Assembly: GCA_937974135.1 (NCBI GenBank)
Contig: CALJIH010000181.1
Location: forward strand, 1-28,392
DNA from: an uncultured Cocleimonas sp.
Lineage (GTDB): Bacteria; Pseudomonadota; Gammaproteobacteria; Thiotrichales; Thiotrichaceae
DNA: 28,392 bases
Direction of reading: 5' to 3'
Below, piece after piece: positions 24,563-28,392 of the stretch. Both the position numbers and the translations under genes were made by a program. How positions within the stretch are numbered: the stretch's first letter is position 1; every line of letters starts with the position of its first letter. The notes under the pieces are model-generated. The model saw only the letters and a list, made by a program, of their open reading frames with translations, was not told where the DNA came from and searched no databases.

Positions 24563-25861
24563 TTATAATTCGTAGCCGCGCTCTTCATGATCTGTAATAT
24601 CGAGACCTTGAGTTTCTTGATCACTATCAACACGTAAGCCATTTGTCATTAAGCTCACTAGTTTAAATAGAATAAACGAAACAACCGCGGTATATATAAA
24701 TGTTGAAAGCACACCGATCGCTTGGATTCCAAATTGTTGGCCAATAGAGTTAACACCATCTGCAAACCCTTGACCACTGAAAATACCTAGCTCAGTCGAT
24801 GCGAATACAGCTGCGAGTAAAGTACCTAAAATACCACCTACGCCATGAACAGGGAAAACATCCAATGAATCATCAATCTTTAACTTCTGTTTGATAATAA
24901 TGACCGCATTAAAACAAATAACACCAGCTAGGAAACCAATAATCAACGCGCCGGCGGGTCCAACAAAGCCTGATGCTGGTGTGATGGTTCCTAAACCTGC
25001 AATAATGCCTGTTACGGTACCTAGCGCTGTAGGCTTGCCAAATTTAATCCACTCATAGAACATCCAAGTAATCGCACCAGTCGCCGCTGAGATGTGAGTC
25101 ACCAACATTGCCATTGCTGCATCGCCGTTTGCTGCCAAGGCACTACCACCATTAAAGCCAAACCAACCTACCCATAACATTCCCGCACCCGTGATAGTCA
25201 TGGTCATGTTGTGCGGAGGTGTTGCTGACTTACCAAAATTCTTTCTTGGCCCAATTACAATTGCAGCAACTAATGCAGCAACACCAGCTGTGATATGTAC
25301 AACCGTACCACCAGCAAAATCTAATAAACCAAGCTCTTGTAACCAGCCTCCGCCCCAAACCCAATGCGTAATAGGCGCATACACAAATAAAAGCCAAAGC
25401 GTTGTGAATAGTAAAACTGCAGAAAACTTAGTTCGCTCTGCAAATCCGCCAATGATTAATGCAGGGGTAATAATTGCAAAAGTCATTTGGAATAGAGCAA
25501 ACAGTGATTCTGGAATATCACCCGCTAATGCACCTTCAGTAACGCCACTAAAGAAAACTTTGCTAAACCCACCAAAGAAAGCATTACCCTCATCAAATGC
25601 GATGCTGTAACCAATAACTAACCAGAATACACTGGCAATACCTGCAATGGCAAAGCATTGCATGAGTACTGATAAGATGTTCTTTTTACCAACTAAACCA
25701 CCATAAAATAATGCCAAACCTGGTAAAGTCATAAATAAAACAAGCGCTGTAGAGGTTAATATCCACGCAGTATTAGCTCCATTTAACTCATCAGCTTGTG
25801 CAATCAAAGGAAAGCATAATAAAAAAACTAAAGACGATATTTTTGTAACAATTTGATTCAT
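24563..25861 (-). CDS. amtB: Ammonium transporter
   Basis: 432 residues. An N-terminal signal-like segment (to about residue 23, ending AQADELNGANTAW) is followed by about 11 membrane helices. Conserved elements are the PGLALFYGGLV segment (47-57), ITHWVWGGGWL (165-173), DFAGGTVVHITAG (181-193) and FPVHGVGGILGTL. The pore twin histidines are His189 and His339, 150 residues apart as in E. coli AmtB. GlnK blocks the channel when nitrogen is plentiful. It begins two bases after glnK ends. Confidence 0.97.
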   Translation of the reverse strand: MNQIVTKISSLVFLLCFPLIAQADELNGANTAWILTSTALVLFMTLPGLALFYGGLVGKKNILSVLMQCFAIAGIASVFWLVIGYSIAFDEGNAFFGGFSKVFFSGVTEGALAGDIPESLFALFQMTFAIITPALIIGGFAERTKFSAVLLFTTLWLLFVYAPITHWVWGGGWLQELGLLDFAGGTVVHITAGVAALVAAIVIGPRKNFGKSATPPHNMTMTITGAGMLWVGWFGFNGGSALAANGDAAMAMLVTHISAATGAITWMFYEWIKFGKPTALGTVTGIIAGLGTITPASGFVGPAGALIIGFLAGVICFNAVIIIKQKLKIDDSLDVFPVHGVGGILGTLLAAVFASTELGIFSGQGFADGVNSIGQQFGIQAIGVLSTFIYTAVVSFILFKLVSLMTNGLRVDSDQETQGLDITDHEERGYEL

Positions 25862-25863
25862 TC

Positions 25864-26202
25864 TTACAGCGCCTCTGGTCCAGTTTCACCCGTACGAATA
25901 CGGATTGTTTGCTCAATACTTTGCACAAATATTTTTCCGTCACCAATCTTGCCGGTGTTTGCAGCCTTTATGATTGTTTCAATCGCTTGATCTAAAATCT
26001 CATTTGAAACAGCCGTCTCAATTTTCACTTTAGGTAAAAAATCAACCACATACTCTGCACCACGATATAACTCAGTATGACCTTTTTGACGACCAAAGCC
26101 TTTTACCTCTGTTACTGTGAGTCCCTGAATTCCAATTTCTGATAATGCTTCTCTAACATCATCAAGCTTGAAGGGCTTAATAATCGCTGTGATTAACTTC
26201 AT
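25864..26202 (-). CDS. glnK: Nitrogen regulatory PII protein GlnK
   Basis: 112 residues, the PII length. It senses 2-oxoglutarate and ATP/ADP and inserts its T-loop into AmtB. The uridylylation site Tyr51 lies in GHTELYRGAEYVVDFLPK, exactly as in E. coli; the PII signature KIGDGKIFV and the C-terminal arginines (RIRTGETG) are present. First gene of the glnK-amtB pair, which distinguishes it from glnB. In related bacteria NtrC and sigma-54 drive this operon, but I see no convincing -24/-12 element upstream. Confidence 0.96.
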   Translation of the reverse strand: MKLITAIIKPFKLDDVREALSEIGIQGLTVTEVKGFGRQKGHTELYRGAEYVVDFLPKVKIETAVSNEILDQAIETIIKAANTGKIGDGKIFVQSIEQTIRIRTGETGPEAL

Positions 26203-26369
26203 AATCTGTCCCTGGCTAAATTAAAGCGCGACATCATACCCTAAACGGCCCCATAAAGGGAGTTACCTCATACATTATTGAAATAATAAATAGCAAAATA
26301 ATACGCATAGTGTGCTTTGGTATAAAAGAAGGTAAAATTGCAGCTTCTGTAGAATTAGACTCTAAATTA

Positions 26370-27197
26370 ATGGCTACATACGCAATTGGGGATATTCAAG
26401 GCTGTTATGATTCCTTGCAATATTTGCTAGAAAAGCTAAATTTTTCTCCGGAGAACGATCAACTTTGGTTTGTTGGTGATTTAGTTAACCGTGGTAAAAA
26501 ATCGTTAAAGACTGTCAAGTTTGTGAAAAGTCTAGGTAGCTCTGCGATTACCGTATTGGGTAATCACGACATTAGTTTATTGGCGATGCATTACGGTACG
26601 ATTCCTTCCAGCCCAACGCTAAAAAAGTTTTTAAAATCGAAACATCGCGAAGCCTTGGTTGATTGGCTTAGGCATCAACCCGTGTTTCATATGGACGAGT
26701 CATTAGGAGTTTGCATGGCTCATGCTGGAATTTCTCCACAATGGACTTTAAAACAAACGATCAAGCTTGCTAAAGAGATTGAAGGACCCTTACGTGGTGA
26801 TAATACTGGCGAATGGTTAGCAGAAGTGTATGGCAATAAACCCAATATATGGAGCGATGATTTAAGTGGGTATAACCGCCACCGCTATATTTTGAATGCT
26901 TTTATGCGCATGCGTTATTGTAATGTAAAAGACGGTTCGCTGGACTTTAAACTAAACGGCGTACCAAAAATTAAGAACCCAAATGCAGCAAAGCAAATCC
27001 CATGGTTTTTAATGAAAAACCGAAAACCAATACCACTTCGAATAATTTTCGGCCACTGGTCGAGCTTAGGTTATTATCACGATGACAATGTCACCGCATT
27101 AGACACTGGCTGTGTTTGGGGTCGACAATTAACTGCCGTAAGAATCGATGATGAAGCGATGCCTCTAGTTAGCCAAACTTGTACGAATTTATCATGA
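26370..27197 (+). CDS. apaH: Symmetrical bis(5'-nucleosyl)-tetraphosphatase
   Basis: 275 residues from the ATG at 26370; an in-frame GTG at 26310 would add 20 residues absent from the family, whose start is MATYAIGDIQGCYDSL. It splits Ap4A into two ADP. Metallophosphatase motifs are GDIQG (7-11), GDLVNRG (36-42), GNHD (64-67) and the later HAGISPQW and FGHWSSLGYY. The first metal motif has Gln where most metallophosphatases have His, a change common in ApaH. The stop overlaps the next start by four bases. Confidence 0.95.
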   Translation: MATYAIGDIQGCYDSLQYLLEKLNFSPENDQLWFVGDLVNRGKKSLKTVKFVKSLGSSAITVLGNHDISLLAMHYGTIPSSPTLKKFLKSKHREALVDWLRHQPVFHMDESLGVCMAHAGISPQWTLKQTIKLAKEIEGPLRGDNTGEWLAEVYGNKPNIWSDDLSGYNRHRYILNAFMRMRYCNVKDGSLDFKLNGVPKIKNPNAAKQIPWFLMKNRKPIPLRIIFGHWSSLGYYHDDNVTALDTGCVWGRQLTAVRIDDEAMPLVSQTCTNLS

Positions 27198-27697
27198 GCG
27201 AAGATCAAAACTATCCGTTGAATTTTGAATCGAACCAAACGCCTGCGGGAAGCTTACGCATCAAAATCAAAAATGAAGACTATCTAGTGCGGGTAATGAA
27301 GCCTTCAAACAACGCCTCATTAAATGAATTACAACTTTCTTTAACGAGAAATCGTGAAATGCTCAAAGAGAGCTATCTTGCAATGCATGAAACCTGCCGC
27401 GATGATTTTTTCAAACGCGTCGAAAAGAAATACGTCGATTATTTTTCACCCACGCAAAATGCTCTAGTTGCCAGAGCGAATATTGATTTACTGATTCCAT
27501 TAATTAATGTCAAAGGTGGAGTAGCTTCCTACAAAGGTAAGTTAGAAGGCTTACCGATTGAAAAACACATTTCAAAATTACGTGATAAAGCGGCGGATAA
27601 TATTCGTGAAGAGGGCACTAAAACCCGTATTGGGAGTTTCTTCATTATCATGGGTGTGATTGCACTTGCAACGTTGATTTTATTGTTCTTTTTCTGA
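27194..27697 (+). CDS. Tail-anchored hypothetical protein
   Basis: 167 residues from the ATG at 27194, which overlaps the apaH stop (ATGA); an earlier in-frame start (27179) is inside apaH and less likely. A polar N-terminus and a helical, charged middle (NELQLSLTRNREMLKESYLAMHETCRDDFFKRVEKKYVDYF) are followed by a basic patch and one membrane helix at the very C-terminus (about 143-166, SFFIIMGVIALATLILLFFF). No family recognised. Translation coupling with apaH is the only functional hint. The stop is followed by repeat copy G. Confidence 0.7.
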   Translation: MSEDQNYPLNFESNQTPAGSLRIKIKNEDYLVRVMKPSNNASLNELQLSLTRNREMLKESYLAMHETCRDDFFKRVEKKYVDYFSPTQNALVARANIDLLIPLINVKGGVASYKGKLEGLPIEKHISKLRDKAADNIREEGTKTRIGSFFIIMGVIALATLILLFFF

Positions 27698-27699
27698 TT

Positions 27700-27721
27700 A
27701 AAAAGACACCCCCCTACTTTT
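27700..27721 (+). repeat. Dispersed C-rich repeat, copy G
   Basis: A5 then GACACCCCCCTACTTTT, identical to copy A over 26 bases (27696-27721). It begins three bases after the stop of the tail-anchored protein gene. The flank TTGGGCACTTTTAAG matches copy F with small changes. Confidence 0.85.
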
Positions 27722-27790
27722 GGGCACTTTTAAGCTATATTTCCTTAAATATAAGCTAATCTTCTGAGATAGATTATTTAGGATGATCCC

Positions 27791-28392
27791 ATGAAAGAAG
27801 CCCGTCGACGTTTTACCCAAGAAGAATACCTTCACCGCCAAACCATCACCCGCGAATCGATGCAAGAGAAAGGTATTGATCTATTAATCGTTTACGATCC
27901 AGCAAATATGAATTGGTTAACTGGTTACGACGGTTGGTCTTTTTATGTGCATCAATGTTTAGTGATTGGCACAAATGGTGAATTATTTTGGTATGGTCGA
28001 GGTATCGATGCGAACGGTGCAAGATTAACTACCGATCTCGGTGATGATGAAATTATTTCTTATCCCGATCACTACGTGCAATCACCTGATATTCACCCGA
28101 TGGAGTATTTAGCAGGTATTTTCAAAGAGCAAAATCTACACGCTAAAAAAATTGGTTTAGAAAAAGATAATTATTACTTCACTGCACGTGCCGCTGAGTC
28201 TTTATATGCGAGTTTACCGGATGCAACTTTTGTTGAATCGACAGCCTTAGTAAATTGGTTGCGCGCAGTAAAATCTGAGCAAGAAATTGAATATATTTCT
28301 ACCGCTGGCAAAATAATTACCAATGTGTACAAACACATTATGGATGTCGTCACACCTGAAATGCGCAAGAATGAACTCGCGGCTGAAATCTC
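27791..28392 (+). CDS. M24 family peptidase, creatinase/ectoine-hydrolase-like, partial (3' end outside window)
   Basis: The ATG at 27791 follows AGGA by 7 bases; about 200 residues are visible and the frame is open at the right edge, which is why no complete ORF spans it. The sequence begins MKEARRRFTQEEYLHRQ. A creatinase/prolidase N-terminal domain follows, with LLIVYDPANMNWLTGYDG, WSFYVHQCLVIG and WYGRGIDANGARLT. That block resembles ectoine hydrolase DoeA/EutD-type proteins. LVNWLRAVKSEQEIEYI begins the transition to the metal-binding pita-bread domain, whose metal ligands lie beyond the window. Role in ectoine or other amide breakdown is inferred from similarity only. Confidence 0.8.
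   Translation, partial: MKEARRRFTQEEYLHRQTITRESMQEKGIDLLIVYDPANMNWLTGYDGWSFYVHQCLVIGTNGELFWYGRGIDANGARLTTDLGDDEIISYPDHYVQSPDIHPMEYLAGIFKEQNLHAKKIGLEKDNYYFTARAAESLYASLPDATFVESTALVNWLRAVKSEQEIEYISTAGKIITNVYKHIMDVVTPEMRKNELAAEI

Noticed and set aside
26203..26309. Possible sigma-54 promoter for glnK-amtB.
   Set aside because: The best candidate on the minus strand (AAGCAC then TGC) lacks the invariant GG at -24 and correct spacing.

Overview
The window looks like chromosome of a low-GC (roughly 38% by eye), free-living gammaproteobacterium. Supporting signs are the pcnB-folK-panB-panC cluster, RpoH (sigma-32), hemL, ApaH, glnK-amtB, type II secretion pseudopilins, a PilJ/PilH-like chemotaxis pair and a rhombosortase. 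A marine or saline habitat is plausible (the right-end M24 enzyme resembles ectoine hydrolase), but I cannot place the genus. Nearly everything is core housekeeping. No phage, transposase, CRISPR array, tRNA or rRNA was seen. No gene-free stretch exceeds 300 bases; the largest is 11430-11711.

Layout. 1-759 (-) is a truncated radical SAM protein and 885-1691 (+) a MOSC protein. 1813-6459 (-) is a vitamin/RNA cluster in transcription order pcnB, folK, panB, panC and a lipoprotein metallopeptidase. 6503-7699 (-) is a PLP aminotransferase that probably starts at TTG. 7922-8900 holds two small AT-rich genes of unknown role. 9087-9965 (-) is rpoH, with a perfect CIRCE (HrcA operator) in its promoter region. 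10137-11429 (-) is hemL, followed by a dynamin-like membrane GTPase (11712-13151) and two single-pass, acidic-linker membrane proteins (13356-15267). 15504-17482 (-) is gspG-H-I-J, with a divergent rhombosortase at 17654. purD (-) and ispH (+) follow, then a FimT/GspH-like pseudopilin, a PilJ-like chemoreceptor with a PilH-like response regulator, and glnK-amtB (-). The right end carries apaH (+), a tail-anchored unknown protein and a truncated M24 peptidase.

The most unusual signal is a dispersed intergenic repeat. On the C-rich strand its core is GACACCCCCC(T/C)ACTTTT with flanking A runs, and it occurs at seven intergenic loci and in no gene. In all four tandem-gene gaps with a single copy, the C-rich strand is the coding strand just downstream of a stop codon. 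One locus carries two inverted copies forming a long hairpin (REPIN/MITE-like), one copy is split by a 45-bp insertion with a 3-bp duplication, and two copies share an extended 3' flank. Second in interest is the exact CIRCE upstream of rpoH, which would put the heat-shock sigma factor under HrcA repression. Third is a 97-nt three-way-junction RNA candidate between the GTPase gene and hemL. The rhombosortase next to the type II secretion pseudopilins also makes functional sense, because rhombosortases process GlyGly-CTERM proteins exported by that system.
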